From assembly GCA_040880545.1 (NCBI GenBank), contig JBBDIE010000005.1:1-53571 (forward strand): a stretch of 53,571 nucleotides of DNA. Reading direction: 5' to 3'. The translations under genes were made by a program, and so were the position numbers. This document shows positions 33,519-43,331 of the stretch, in pieces; the stretch's first letter is position 1; every line of letters begins with the position of its first letter. Origin of the DNA: M55B112 sp040880545 (GTDB lineage: Bacteria > Bacteroidota > Bacteroidia > Bacteroidales > GCA-2748055). Under the pieces are notes generated by a model. It made no database searches. It saw only the letters and a program-made list of their open reading frames with translations, and had not been told where the DNA came from.

Positions 33519-35531
33519 TTACAATTCGTCAAGCTTCTCCTGGTATGCATACATCTCATCCCTGAACCTGGCTGCAGCGATAAAATCAAGCTCCCTGGCT
33601 GCTTTTTCCATCTGTTTCTTCGCATTCTCCACCGCTTTTTCAAGTCCTGCCTTGTTCATGTACTTCACCACCGGATCGGCTGCAATATCCGTCTTGGCCT
33701 GTCCGGCGTAAACCCCGTTTCGGACGATGAGATCCTTGTTCTGTTCAAACATGGAAACATTGGACTTAAAGATCTGTGTTGGTGTGATCCCGTTGGCATC
33801 ATTATACTTAAGTTGCTTGATTCTGCGCCGGTTGGTCTCATCAATGGTTCGCTGCATGGAGTTTGTAATCTTGTCGGCATACATGATCACCTTGCCATTC
33901 AGGTGACGTGCCGCCCTCCCCGATGTCTGCGTAAGCGACCTTTCAGATCTCAAAAAACCCTCTTTGTCCGCATCCAGAATGGCAACAAGCGATACCTCGG
34001 GCAGATCCAGTCCTTCCCGCAGCAGGTTAACTCCAACCAGCACATCAAACTTACCCCGCCGCAACCCGTCAAGAATCTCAACCCGGTCCAGGGTATCAAT
34101 GTCCGAATGGATATACGATGTCTTGATATTCAATTTTATCAGGTACGCCGAGAGCTCCTCTGCCATCCTTTTCGTCAGGGTAGTAACCAGCACACGTTCC
34201 TTGCTGCTTACCCTTTTGTTTACCTCACCGATCAGATGGTCAATCTGGTTCAGACTGGGCTTGATTTCAATGACGGGATCAAGCAGACCGGTGGGGCGGA
34301 TCACCTGTTCCACATATATTCCCCCGCACCGTTCCAACTCATAATCAGCAGGTGTGGCCGAAACATACAGTGTCCGGTCTATGATCTCCTCAAATTCAAT
34401 GAATTTGAGCGGCCTGTTGTCCACAGCAGCCGGGAGCCTGAATCCATATTCAACCAGGTTCTTTTTCCTGGCATTATCCCCACCGAACATGGCATGTATC
34501 TGGGGAATGGTTACATGACTCTCATCGATAACCGTTATAAAATCCTTTGGAAAATAGTCCAGCAGGCAGAAAGGTCTCGTGCCGGCCGGGCGCCCGTCAA
34601 AATACCGTGAATAATTCTCAACTCCCGGACAATACCCTAATTCACGGATCATTTCAAGGTCATAGGTTACCCGTTCCTCAATCCGCTGGGCTTCGATGAA
34701 CCGGTTGTTCTCCTTGAAGAAGGCAACCTGATTAACCATGTCATCCTGTATCTGATTGATCGCCTGCTTGATACGCGACTGGGTGGTGATGAAAATATTG
34801 GCCGGAAATATGGTCACCTCCTCGTGCTGATCCAGGATATGTCCCGAAACCGGATGAATGGATTTTATGGATTCAATATCATCTCCCCAAAATTCAATCC
34901 GGATTCCAATATCATTATAAGCCAGGTGAATATCGATGGTATCGCCCCGTACACGGAAGGTGCCCGGCTTAAAATCGATCTCGTTACGCGAATATAAACT
35001 CTCCACCAACTTACGCAGAAATACGTTCCTGCTGAATGTCTGGTTCCGCTTTACAATAATCTTGGTGGAGTGGAAATCTTCCGGGTTCCCGATTCCATAC
35101 AGACATGATACTGAAGATACGACGATCACATCTTTTCTTCCCGATAAGAGCGAGGATGTGGTTCTGAGCCGCAGCTTTTCAATTTCATCATTGATGTTCA
35201 GGTCCTTCTCAATATAGGTGTCTGTAACCGGCATATAGGCCTCCGGCTGGTAGTAGTCGTAATATGATACAAAATATTCCACAGCATTATCAGGAAAAAA
35301 CTGTGTGAACTCACTGTACAACTGGGCCGCAAGGGTTTTGTTATGACTCAGCACCAGGGTCGGACGGTTTAATTCCTGCACTACGTTGGCCACTGTGAAT
35401 GTCTTCCCGGAACCGGTTACCCCAAGCAGTGTCTGGTGCTTTTCCCCCACTTTGAAACCTTCCACAATCTGCCTGATCGCTTCCGGCTGATCACCTGTGG
35501 GTTTATATTCAGAGGTTAGCCTGAAATCCAT
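33519..35531 (-). CDS. uvrB: Excinuclease ABC subunit B
   Basis: The 670-residue UvrB is complete: Walker A GVTGSGKT at residues 37-44, the beta-hairpin region (YYDYYQPEAY near residue 93), the helicase motif VIDESH, motif VI (QTSGRAARHLNGK), and a C-terminal UVR domain (AARELDFIAAARFRDEM) that contacts UvrC. It verifies DNA damage in nucleotide excision repair in the cytoplasm. It starts 2 bp after the stop of the nuclease/phosphatase gene upstream, so the two are probably co-transcribed. A 382-residue open frame on the opposite strand here is a shadow. Confidence 0.97.
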   Translation of the reverse strand: MDFRLTSEYKPTGDQPEAIRQIVEGFKVGEKHQTLLGVTGSGKTFTVANVVQELNRPTLVLSHNKTLAAQLYSEFTQFFPDNAVEYFVSYYDYYQPEAYMPVTDTYIEKDLNINDEIEKLRLRTTSSLLSGRKDVIVVSSVSCLYGIGNPEDFHSTKIIVKRNQTFSRNVFLRKLVESLYSRNEIDFKPGTFRVRGDTIDIHLAYNDIGIRIEFWGDDIESIKSIHPVSGHILDQHEEVTIFPANIFITTQSRIKQAINQIQDDMVNQVAFFKENNRFIEAQRIEERVTYDLEMIRELGYCPGVENYSRYFDGRPAGTRPFCLLDYFPKDFITVIDESHVTIPQIHAMFGGDNARKKNLVEYGFRLPAAVDNRPLKFIEFEEIIDRTLYVSATPADYELERCGGIYVEQVIRPTGLLDPVIEIKPSLNQIDHLIGEVNKRVSSKERVLVTTLTKRMAEELSAYLIKLNIKTSYIHSDIDTLDRVEILDGLRRGKFDVLVGVNLLREGLDLPEVSLVAILDADKEGFLRSERSLTQTSGRAARHLNGKVIMYADKITNSMQRTIDETNRRRIKQLKYNDANGITPTQIFKSNVSMFEQNKDLIVRNGVYAGQAKTDIAADPVVKYMNKAGLEKAVENAKKQMEKAARELDFIAAARFRDEMYAYQEKLDEL

Positions 35532-35533
35532 AA

Positions 35534-36562
35534 CTACCAGGTAAATGTTGTGTAAATCGGAAAGTGGTCGCTGATGCCGCCAAAATAATTGTCCCCGCCA
35601 TATGTGCGGTTCGGTATATGCGCATTATTTCGTTCGTCATGGTACAACATCCACGGTTCTTTCAGCACTTTACCGCCGTCAAACGAGACAGTGAGCCCAT
35701 CTTCTCTGTTCAACAGGGAGTAGGAGATGATGATCTGATCGTACATCTGCCATGTCCCCCTGTAACTGTAACTTCCTGCCAGGTCCAGGTTGTGTTGGTC
35801 GTAGAAGAGGTTGTAGAGATCATTTACAGAAATATTCTTTCTCTTTCCCGACGCGTGCAGTACATCAAAGATACTCTTGTTGGTGGGCTCGTCATTCAGG
35901 TCACCCATGATGATTACCCGTGGTGCAGCTTCCGTGGAAAGAAGCTTGTCTACCTCCTTCCGAATGGTTATTGCTGAATAGACCCGCAGGTGCTCCGTCT
36001 CCTGAACACCTCCGTACCTTGATTTCCAATGGTTGATGTATATATGAAGCGGCTTACCATCAGGTCCTGTTCCCTGTACATACAAAATTCCACGAAGCGG
36101 ATAATCATCCCCCGAAAGGTCGTCCACCCCGATCAATTGATGGGACCTGTACCGGAAAAGGTCCGGCCGGTAAATCATCCCACAGTCGATCCCCCTTGGA
36201 TCATTACCCTCAACCAAAATCACCCGGTACCCATGCTGCCGTAACCCGTGCTGCTGTACCAGATCATTCAGGACTTCTTCATTCTCCACTTCCGCTAAAC
36301 CTACAATGGCCGGAAGGGTCCCGTCAGGTACCGAAAGTATTACCCGGGTAAGATCACTTAACTTCTTCGCATACCTTTCTGAATTCCACTGTTTGGAACT
36401 GCCAGGAGTGAACTCTTCATCTCTGACATCCGGATCGTCAATGGTATCAAACAGGTTTTCAACATTATAGAACATAACTGTAAACTCCTGCTCTCCACGT
36501 TGAGAAAATGTATCCTGTCCGGCAAACAACAATAACACAAGTAAATAGGCAATATTTTTCAT
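35534..36562 (-). CDS. Secreted endonuclease/exonuclease/phosphatase-family protein
   Basis: A 342-residue protein with a signal peptide (to about residue 20) and an EEP domain. Motifs in order: VMFYNVENLFDT (Asn/Glu, near residue 30), a Glu in GLAEVENEEVLNDL near residue 89, NHWKSRYGG near residue 178, IIMGDLNDEP near residue 220 and ISDHFPIYTTF at the end, giving the usual Asp/His active site. Secreted Bacteroidota members are predicted nucleases or phosphodiesterases; the substrate is unknown. The uvrB start codon follows only 2 bp after its stop. Confidence 0.88.
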   Translation of the reverse strand: MKNIAYLLVLLLFAGQDTFSQRGEQEFTVMFYNVENLFDTIDDPDVRDEEFTPGSSKQWNSERYAKKLSDLTRVILSVPDGTLPAIVGLAEVENEEVLNDLVQQHGLRQHGYRVILVEGNDPRGIDCGMIYRPDLFRYRSHQLIGVDDLSGDDYPLRGILYVQGTGPDGKPLHIYINHWKSRYGGVQETEHLRVYSAITIRKEVDKLLSTEAAPRVIIMGDLNDEPTNKSIFDVLHASGKRKNISVNDLYNLFYDQHNLDLAGSYSYRGTWQMYDQIIISYSLLNREDGLTVSFDGGKVLKEPWMLYHDERNNAHIPNRTYGGDNYFGGISDHFPIYTTFTW

Positions 36563-36699
36563 AATTTTATTAAATAATAGTAGCAGAATTGAAAGGAATG
36601 GCTGTGGTTAAAGCATCTCCAATCTTTACAATCCACACAAAAATAATAATTATATTGAAAGGAGTATGACCGTAAAATTTCCAATTGAAGTAACCCTTA

Positions 36700-36828
36700 A
36701 TTAGTGCTTGCAGAAAAACATCAATAGCTGCGTTATACCAGACTTCAAAACAGTAATAGCATGCTTTGCTCTTAACGTTTACTTAGCAAGCACGACAACA
36801 TATTTTGCGTTTTCTTTCTGTCGCTAAT
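36700..36828. repeat. Dispersed 129-bp repeat, copy 2
   Basis: Ungapped match of the same length to 3411-3539, about 87 percent identical by eye. It begins ATTAGTGCTTGCAGAAAAAC and ends GCTAAT; its last two bases are shared with the ATTAGTG that begins the next unit. The best conserved parts are the ends and the stretch GCACGACAACATATT. Confidence 0.82.
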
Positions 36829-36987
36829 TAGTGACTGCAAGAAAACTAAGTTATTTTCAGTCTTTGATAAGAAAGCGTCAAATACAAGGCTTTCGAAGTT
36901 TTTGAAGCCAGGGAGTTTACTATTCGTAAATGACTGCTTCAAAAACGTGATTAACGCAGTAGTTGATGTTTTCTTGCAAAGACTAAT
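36827..36987. repeat. Related 161-bp inverted-repeat unit abutting copy 2
   Basis: The left end ATTAGTGACTGCAAGAAAAC and the right end, read on the other strand as ATTAGTCTTTGCAAGAAAAC, differ at three of 20 positions. The right end also matches the left end of copy 2 in inverse orientation. Inside are nested hairpins: GTTTTTGAAGC (36898-36908) with GCTTCAAAAAC (36936-36946), and TTTAC (36916-36920) with GTAAA (36926-36930). Together with copy 2 it forms a composite of about 288 bp with matching inverted ends. Confidence 0.78.
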
Positions 36988-37137
36988 TAGTAATTAAATT
37001 ACGTTAAGTACGCAGCATCCCTGAAGTTGTTGTCGATTTATAGAAAGACCACATATTTCATATACCATTGAACGATCGGGAATTATTTTTAACTTTATGC
37101 AGTTTGCCATGGTTAATAATGTCACAATGAGAAAAAT

Positions 37138-38535
37138 TTGAATACAGCTATGGGCCAGCGAAAAGATGAATTACTTCGGAGAATACAGAAACTGGTAAAG
37201 CAAAACCAGGAACTTATCGGTCAGAATGAAAAACTTCAGTTCGCCATCGAAAAACTTACTTCGGATAATGAACGGCTGAAGAGCCGTATGCGAGGTACAG
37301 GAGATGAAGGAGAGACCGGTATCATCGAAAGGCTGAGTGTGCAAAAGTTCAAAATGGCGACTGTTTTATTCGCCAATATCGAAGGTTTCTATAAGCTTAC
37401 CGAGGGTGCAAATTCAGAGACGTTGATGGACCAGTTGGATGAGGTACTGATAGAATTCAACGACATCCTTAAGAAATATAAAATTGAGAAAATAAAGACT
37501 ATCGGCGATACATACATGGCAGCCGGTGGAATTCCCGTAAAAAATATTACCAACCCGATCCAGGTGGTGCAGGCTGCGCTTGAGATGCAGGCTTTCCTGG
37601 ATAAAAAGTCAAAATCAGGTGATAAAAAGATATGGAACATGAGTCTCGGGATTCATACGGGACCGGTAACGGCTAATATTACGGGAAAGAAGAAAGTTAA
37701 TTATGATATAAAGGGGGATACAGTGAATATTGCACACAGGGTACAGGGAGTTGGAGAGAGTGGGAAGATACTTATTTCTGTGATGACCTATGAATTGATC
37801 AAGGAGTTTTTCATTTGCGAATACTACGGCAAGTTGCCGGTAAAATACAAGGGTGACCTGGAGATGTTTGAAGTGAAGGGTATTCGTCCGGAATTTTCAA
37901 AGGACAGTAGCGGTGTGGTACCCAATGAGTTGTTTGAAACCAAGTTCAAACTGATTCAGTTCACCGATCTCCAGGAGATCATACTGGACAAGCTGGAAAA
38001 AGAGTTACCACCCTACTTGTATTACCATAATGTTAAACACACAGTGGATGTGGTCACTGAGGTGGAATTGATCGGATGGGCTGAAGGAGTGGATGATGAA
38101 GATATTTTGATCCTGAAAACAGCTGGACTGTTTCACGATGCGGGTCATACCATCGCTTACGACGATCATGAGTATCATGGTACAGTGCTTGCCAGGGATT
38201 ATTTGCCTGAAATTGGATATACGGAGCATCAGATCAATAGGATCTGTGAGGTGATCATGGCAACTAAAATGCCTCCTGAACCAACAAACCTGTTGGAGAA
38301 GATCATCTGTGATGCAGATCTCGACTACCTGGGACGGAGCGATATGATCCCGGTATCCAACACACTATATAAGGAATTAAAGGAACAGAACAAGATAGGG
38401 ACTCTGAACGACTGGAATAAACTGCAGGTAAAATTCATAACCGGCCATCAGTATTTTACCAATACGGCTCAGAGTCTGAGGGAGGTAAATAAACTAAAGC
38501 AGATCGAACGGATAAAAGAGTTGATAGAAGCTTAG
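37138..38535 (+). CDS. Class III cyclase-like protein with HD domain
   Basis: The 465-residue protein (TTG at 37138; ATG at 37150 equally possible) has an N-terminal coiled coil (about 8-50), a class III adenylate/guanylate cyclase domain (about 70-230) and an HD phosphohydrolase domain (about 275-440; HDAGH and a later D-A-D-L-D). In the cyclase the first metal-binding aspartate is replaced: LFANIEGF has Asn80 where F-A-D-I is expected, while Asp124 (TIGDTY) and the NYDIKGDTVN segment remain. Cyclase activity is thus doubtful, and the HD domain could be the working part, perhaps controlled by nucleotide binding. No signal or membrane segment is seen. Confidence 0.88.
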   Translation: MNTAMGQRKDELLRRIQKLVKQNQELIGQNEKLQFAIEKLTSDNERLKSRMRGTGDEGETGIIERLSVQKFKMATVLFANIEGFYKLTEGANSETLMDQLDEVLIEFNDILKKYKIEKIKTIGDTYMAAGGIPVKNITNPIQVVQAALEMQAFLDKKSKSGDKKIWNMSLGIHTGPVTANITGKKKVNYDIKGDTVNIAHRVQGVGESGKILISVMTYELIKEFFICEYYGKLPVKYKGDLEMFEVKGIRPEFSKDSSGVVPNELFETKFKLIQFTDLQEIILDKLEKELPPYLYYHNVKHTVDVVTEVELIGWAEGVDDEDILILKTAGLFHDAGHTIAYDDHEYHGTVLARDYLPEIGYTEHQINRICEVIMATKMPPEPTNLLEKIICDADLDYLGRSDMIPVSNTLYKELKEQNKIGTLNDWNKLQVKFITGHQYFTNTAQSLREVNKLKQIERIKELIEA

Positions 38536-38683
38536 AAGGAGCCTTGTATGGAGTGTAAACATGAAGTTCACCGGCGGGGTTATTCTTGTTTACCGGGTGC
38601 GGGGTATGATCGGTGAAGAACATATATCTGGGTAATGGATAATGCAACATTTAATATTGCAAACCAACTTAAAATAAGATGTT

Positions 38684-40114
38684 ATGAATAAAAATTTACC
38701 GATTCTGCTTTCAGGAGGCCTTGTGTTATTTACCTTTTCGTCATGTAACCGGAATGCTGACCCTGAAAATCAACCGTTGGCACCCAATATCATCTATATC
38801 CTAGCCGATGACCTGGGCTACGGTGATCTGAGCTGCCAGGGGCAGGATAAATTTAACACTCCCCATATCGATCATATGGCAGAAGAAGGGATGCGATTTA
38901 CACAGCATTACGCAGGCTCTACAGTTTGTGCACCTTCCAGGGCCTCCCTCTTTACGGGTTTTCATACAGGACATGCACCCATCAGGGGAAATAAGGGCAT
39001 GAATGAGGGTGGGTATCCGATTGCTGATACCATCCCGATGATGAGCGAAATGTTCAAAACAGTGGGTTATGTAACAGGTGGATTTGGCAAATGGGGAATG
39101 GGATTCCCGGGTTCAGAGGGTTCGCCTGAGAAGCGGGGATTCGATACCTGGTACGGATACAACAGCCAGATGCTGGCCCATAATTTCTACCCGGAATATT
39201 TGTGGCACAACGATCAGAAGATCATCATGGAAGGGAATGCCAACGGTGGGACCGGACAATACAGTTTCGACCTGATCCACCGCCAGGCCATGAAATTCCT
39301 TGAGGAGAACAGCGATACCTCTTTTTTCATGTATCTTCCATACACAATCCCCCATGCCGAGTTGATCGTTCCCGACGATTCAATCTTCCGCTCCTTTATC
39401 GGGCGCTTTGCGGAAACACCATGGAGCGGGGTGGATGATGGTCCGCGGTACAGGAAAGGGCCCTATGGTTCACAGGAGTATCCCAGGGCAGCATTTGCGG
39501 CCATGGTTACCAGGCTGGATATGGCTGTTGGGGAAATTCTTGCCAAACTGATAGAGTACGGGATCGAAGAGAACACACTGGTTATCTTCACTTCAGATAA
39601 TGGCCCGCATCTGGAAGGTGGGGCCGATCCCGATTTTTTCAACTCAAACGGAGCATACCGAGGGTACAAGCGCGATCTGTATGAAGGAGGAATCAGGGTG
39701 CCTGCCATTGTATGGTGGCCGGGAACGGTTAGGGTGGGTTCAGAGAGCGATCATATTTCGGCATTCTGGGATATGTTCCCGACTTTTGCTGAATTGACAG
39801 GGGGTATGGTTCCTGAAGGTATTGACGGCATATCCATCGTTCCGGAAATTACCGGGAAGGGCATACAAAAGGAACATAAAAGATTATACTGGGAATTCCA
39901 TGAGAAGGGTGGCCGGATTGCTTTGAGAGAAGGAGACTGGAAAGCAGTCAGGTATGATCTGTTTGAGAATCCGAATAGCATGATCGAACTCTATAACCTG
40001 GCAGACGATCCGGGAGAAACCACCAATGTCGCAGAACAATTCCCGGAGGTGGAAAGAAGAATGGATGCGCTGCTCCGGTCTGAGAGGACATCCCATCCTG
40101 TATGGGATTTTTAA
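38684..40114 (+). CDS. Arylsulfatase A-like lipoprotein sulfatase
   Basis: A 476-residue type I sulfatase with a lipoprotein signal (TFSSC, Cys21), the metal motif ADDLGYGDL (Asp42-Asp43) and a canonical formylglycine site C-A-P-S-R with Cys82. The second half contains the expected TSDNGPH metal-ligand motif near residue 305. It belongs to the arylsulfatase A-like group and would desulfate a glycan in the periplasm or on the cell surface; the substrate is unknown. Its 3' end overlaps the convergent TonB-like gene by 4 bp. It is 149 bp after the cyclase-HD gene. Confidence 0.94.
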   Translation: MNKNLPILLSGGLVLFTFSSCNRNADPENQPLAPNIIYILADDLGYGDLSCQGQDKFNTPHIDHMAEEGMRFTQHYAGSTVCAPSRASLFTGFHTGHAPIRGNKGMNEGGYPIADTIPMMSEMFKTVGYVTGGFGKWGMGFPGSEGSPEKRGFDTWYGYNSQMLAHNFYPEYLWHNDQKIIMEGNANGGTGQYSFDLIHRQAMKFLEENSDTSFFMYLPYTIPHAELIVPDDSIFRSFIGRFAETPWSGVDDGPRYRKGPYGSQEYPRAAFAAMVTRLDMAVGEILAKLIEYGIEENTLVIFTSDNGPHLEGGADPDFFNSNGAYRGYKRDLYEGGIRVPAIVWWPGTVRVGSESDHISAFWDMFPTFAELTGGMVPEGIDGISIVPEITGKGIQKEHKRLYWEFHEKGGRIALREGDWKAVRYDLFENPNSMIELYNLADDPGETTNVAEQFPEVERRMDALLRSERTSHPVWDF

Positions 40115-40989
40115 TCCCACACCACAAATCCGGTGCTTATTTCGAGCGATTCGAAATTTTCGGTACGGTCAATGAAATTAAATGGAATTTGCATGTAATA
40201 CCTGACCGGTTGTCCGTTAATACTGGCAGGTTCCCATTCCCCCGGCATCTCCGTGATCAACCTTATAAGCGTTGAATTCAGTTTTGAATACATGCCCGCA
40301 ATAGAATGAAAACCTTCTATTTCACCATTTTCCATAACCACCCAGCCGATGATAACCCGGTCCGCAATTTGGTTGAGGTCAATCCCCGACTCTTTTATTC
40401 CATTTATCATGTAGGCCCGGAAATGAGACTGGCCCATATTATGCTCTGGGATTTTATCCACGAAGTAGTGCAGGTTATCAAAGTAGCTTTGTCCGTTCTT
40501 CAGCCAGTTTTTGTTACTCACCAGCCGGTTCTGGTCATAAAAGGCAACCGACTTTGGCATGTTGTTGGGGTAATATGACTTTATAGTATCCTCTAAATGT
40601 AACGGAATTATACGGGAAGCCATACCTGTGTTCACAAGCCTGTTTTTCCTGTAGTCGCTGAACCTGAATAATCCGGTAGATCGTAATTCAAAGTGCCTGA
40701 AGGTACGCTCCCCGAATAACTTATCGCCTGATGATCTGATCTTCAACTTTCCATCACCAACTCTTTTTATTTTCTCCTTTCGAATCTCTTCCCATCCCTC
40801 CTCTGTCAACTGTAGAGTAATGATCCGGGTTACTTTGTCCGATCGTTTTTCCACTGTCCGCATATAGTTTGCAGCCGATGAATCATCGGTTATACCGAAT
40901 CCCCCTGAATAATACCAGACCTGATCCTGGCCATAACTATTTATAACAAACAACGTAAGAAACAGTATGTAAGTATAGAATTTAATCAT
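40111..40989 (-). CDS. Secreted protein with TonB-like C-terminal domain
   Basis: From the ATG at 40989 the product has 292 residues with a signal peptide ending near residue 19 (INSYGQ). The frame extends upstream to 41046 but that would bury the signal. The C-terminal third (VIIGWVVMENGEIEGFHSIAGM ... PGEWEPASINGQPVRYYMQIPFNF) resembles the TonB C-terminal fold common in Bacteroidota proteins; the N-terminal part has the repeated-strand look of an antitoxin- or MORN-like beta sheet. There is no Pro-rich linker or membrane anchor, so it is not a classical TonB. Function is unknown. Confidence 0.72.
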   Translation of the reverse strand: MIKFYTYILFLTLFVINSYGQDQVWYYSGGFGITDDSSAANYMRTVEKRSDKVTRIITLQLTEEGWEEIRKEKIKRVGDGKLKIRSSGDKLFGERTFRHFELRSTGLFRFSDYRKNRLVNTGMASRIIPLHLEDTIKSYYPNNMPKSVAFYDQNRLVSNKNWLKNGQSYFDNLHYFVDKIPEHNMGQSHFRAYMINGIKESGIDLNQIADRVIIGWVVMENGEIEGFHSIAGMYSKLNSTLIRLITEMPGEWEPASINGQPVRYYMQIPFNFIDRTENFESLEISTGFVVWD

Positions 40990-41244
40990 GACAAAGTTTT
41001 GCCTTAAAATACAATTATTTTTTAAATGATTCATACTCTGAACCAACGGATGTGCAATACAGTATGGATGATAATTGTTATTGAATTGTTCACTTCACAC
41101 CATTTAGCGGACACCAGTGCTGGTTTCAATTAATATATTATCCGGTGGCAGGATTTTTATTTGTCCGGTTATACAAGTTACTCATACAAATGATTTGCCA
41201 TCTCCAAATAAAATTATCATATTTAGTAATAATATGGCACTCAT

Positions 41245-43329
41245 GTGACAAAGCAATACAAAATATTATTAATCGGGGTTCGGAAAGATATTGCTCAGGA
41301 GATTGCCGAACTCATTGTTCAGTTTATTTCAGAAAAGGCAATAATTCATTCCGAAAACAGGAAAGGGGCTATCCGGTCAGTTATAAGCCACTTACCCAGT
41401 CTCGTAATCACTGAGCCAGGGACTTCCGTAGATAGTTCCCTGGACCTGATTCATGAGTTACGCACCAATAAATCCACCCTTAAAATTCCATTGCTATTGG
41501 TATTGGAACATGGCACAGACAACCAATTATTACAGGGTGCCTATGATGCAGGTGTGCATGGTTTTTTGACCATGCAGGAAGATAGAATTGGTTGGGCCGC
41601 CACCATACGTAATGCACTTAACTCTATAGTAACTTCTGATGATGCAGGTCCGGAACAATCCTTGGATAATATGTTCAGGAATATTGTTGAAGATGCCCCT
41701 GAACCAATTTTTATTCAGACAGAGATGAACTTTTCTTACCTGAATCCGGCGGCCTGCAAACTATTCGGAGTTGAATCGGCCAGTACATTAATTGGCACCC
41801 CGGTGATGGACCGGTTTCATCCTGATTTTCACAAATTAATCTGGTCCAGAATTAAGCAGATAAATGAAGATAAAGAGCAGGTGAATAAGCTGGTGGAGAT
41901 TAAAGCACTGCGACTTAACGGAGATGAGGTGTGGGTAGAGACAGTAGGTGAACCCATTACTTACAACCAGAAACATGGGGGCTTGGTATTCGTCAGGGAT
42001 ATCACCATCCGGAAACAATCGGAGGAGATGCTACAGGAGAGTGAAGATAAGTGGCAATTTGCATTGGAAGGAGCCGGTGACGGGGTATGGGACTGGGATT
42101 ACGCTTCCGGTAAAGTAATTTTTTCTGACCAGTGGAAAAGGATGCTTGGATTTGAACCCGGTGAAATAGGGAATCAGCTGTCGGAATGGGAAAAACGGGT
42201 ACATCCTGATGATATGGCAGGGACGATGGAAGATCTGCAAAATCATCTGCAGGGAAGGACAGATGTTTATATGAATGAACACAGGTTAAAATGTAAGGAT
42301 GGCAGTTACAAATGGATACTGGACAGGGGAAAAGTATTACGAAGGGATAAGGATGGAAATCCGGTACGGGTCATTGGGATTCACACCGACATTCATGAAA
42401 AAAAGCTGGTAGAAAAAGAACTGGAAACCACCCGCTTTGGGATTGATCATGCAGAAATTGGCGTGTACCAGGTGAGTGAGTCTGGTGACATACTGTACGT
42501 CAATCAATATGCAGCCAGGAATCTGGGTTATACCCAGGAAGAGTTGACAGGGAAATCGGTTTTTGATATTGCTCCCACCTTTGACAAGGCAGCATTTAGA
42601 AAACACAGGGCTATCACACGTAAGAAGGGTTACAGGACCTTTATATCCGTACATAAAAGGAAAGACGGAACTGAATTTCCAGTGGAAATTACCGTTAACT
42701 ATTTCAAATTCAATAACAGGGAGTTATCCTTTTCATTCGCCAAGGATATTTCGGAGCAGGTGAAAGCAATTGAAAAATTGCAGAAGAGTGAGATGCGTTT
42801 CAGGCTCCTGGCTGAATCGGCCCCTATCGGTATTCTTATCGGCGACAAAGATATGAACGTTGTATATCTCAGTAACCGGTTTACACAAATCCTGGGATAT
42901 GAAAAGGAGGATATCAGGAATATAGATGACTGGTATAAGCAGGCATATCCTGATGAAGTAGTAAGGAGGAAGATAAAACGGAGATGGGGGCAGGCACTGG
43001 TAAAGGCAAGGAAAGGTGAATACGAAGTAAATCCGATGGAATTTTCGGTGACCTGTAAAGATGGTGAAGTAAAGGATGTGGAATTCAGGATTTCCAGCTC
43101 CGGCGGACTTGATTTTGTTATACTGAATGATATTTCTGAACGAAAGAGAGTCGAATCGGAACTTCGTAAACTGAAGGATAACCTGGCAATTCAGGTGGAA
43201 CAAAAAACTGCCGAATTGATGAAAAGAATTGGGGAACTGGAACGGTTCCATCAGGCAACAATCGACCGGGAATTCAGAATAAAAGCGTTGCGTGATGAAC
43301 TGAAAATTTTTAAAAGTAAAAAAGGATAG
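41245..43329 (+). CDS. Multi-PAS sensor protein with degenerate receiver, no kinase
   Basis: The 694-residue protein starts with GTG at 41245. Residues 6-125 have a receiver-like fold but lack the phosphoacceptor Asp (LVITEPG) and the conserved Lys, so this is a pseudo-receiver. Four PAS/PAC modules follow (about 139-255, 263-388, 393-508 and 513-632), then a charged coiled coil to the C-terminus. No histidine kinase, GGDEF or other output domain is present. The next gene, a full histidine kinase, starts only 2 bp after its stop, so the protein may act as a sensory partner in trans. Confidence 0.88.
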   Translation: MTKQYKILLIGVRKDIAQEIAELIVQFISEKAIIHSENRKGAIRSVISHLPSLVITEPGTSVDSSLDLIHELRTNKSTLKIPLLLVLEHGTDNQLLQGAYDAGVHGFLTMQEDRIGWAATIRNALNSIVTSDDAGPEQSLDNMFRNIVEDAPEPIFIQTEMNFSYLNPAACKLFGVESASTLIGTPVMDRFHPDFHKLIWSRIKQINEDKEQVNKLVEIKALRLNGDEVWVETVGEPITYNQKHGGLVFVRDITIRKQSEEMLQESEDKWQFALEGAGDGVWDWDYASGKVIFSDQWKRMLGFEPGEIGNQLSEWEKRVHPDDMAGTMEDLQNHLQGRTDVYMNEHRLKCKDGSYKWILDRGKVLRRDKDGNPVRVIGIHTDIHEKKLVEKELETTRFGIDHAEIGVYQVSESGDILYVNQYAARNLGYTQEELTGKSVFDIAPTFDKAAFRKHRAITRKKGYRTFISVHKRKDGTEFPVEITVNYFKFNNRELSFSFAKDISEQVKAIEKLQKSEMRFRLLAESAPIGILIGDKDMNVVYLSNRFTQILGYEKEDIRNIDDWYKQAYPDEVVRRKIKRRWGQALVKARKGEYEVNPMEFSVTCKDGEVKDVEFRISSSGGLDFVILNDISERKRVESELRKLKDNLAIQVEQKTAELMKRIGELERFHQATIDREFRIKALRDELKIFKSKKG

Positions 43330-43331
43330 TC

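Larger units (their letters stand above)
36563..37137. other. 575-bp intergenic region carrying two repeat copies
   Basis: No coding sequence is supported here. Most of the stretch is occupied by the two repeat units at 36700-36987; the flanks (36563-36699 and 36988-37137) are AT rich and should hold the divergent promoters of the nuclease/phosphatase and cyclase-HD genes, though I see no clear -7 element. Confidence 0.7.

Noticed and set aside
33462..34610. A 382-codon open frame on the plus strand
   Set aside because: It lies wholly antisense to the terminator region and uvrB, which is complete and well conserved; the translation shows no family features.
36700..36987. Integron attC site or CRISPR-like array
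   Set aside because: There are no attC core sites paired as in integron cassettes and no integrase nearby, and the repeats are too few, too long and lack spacers of regular size.
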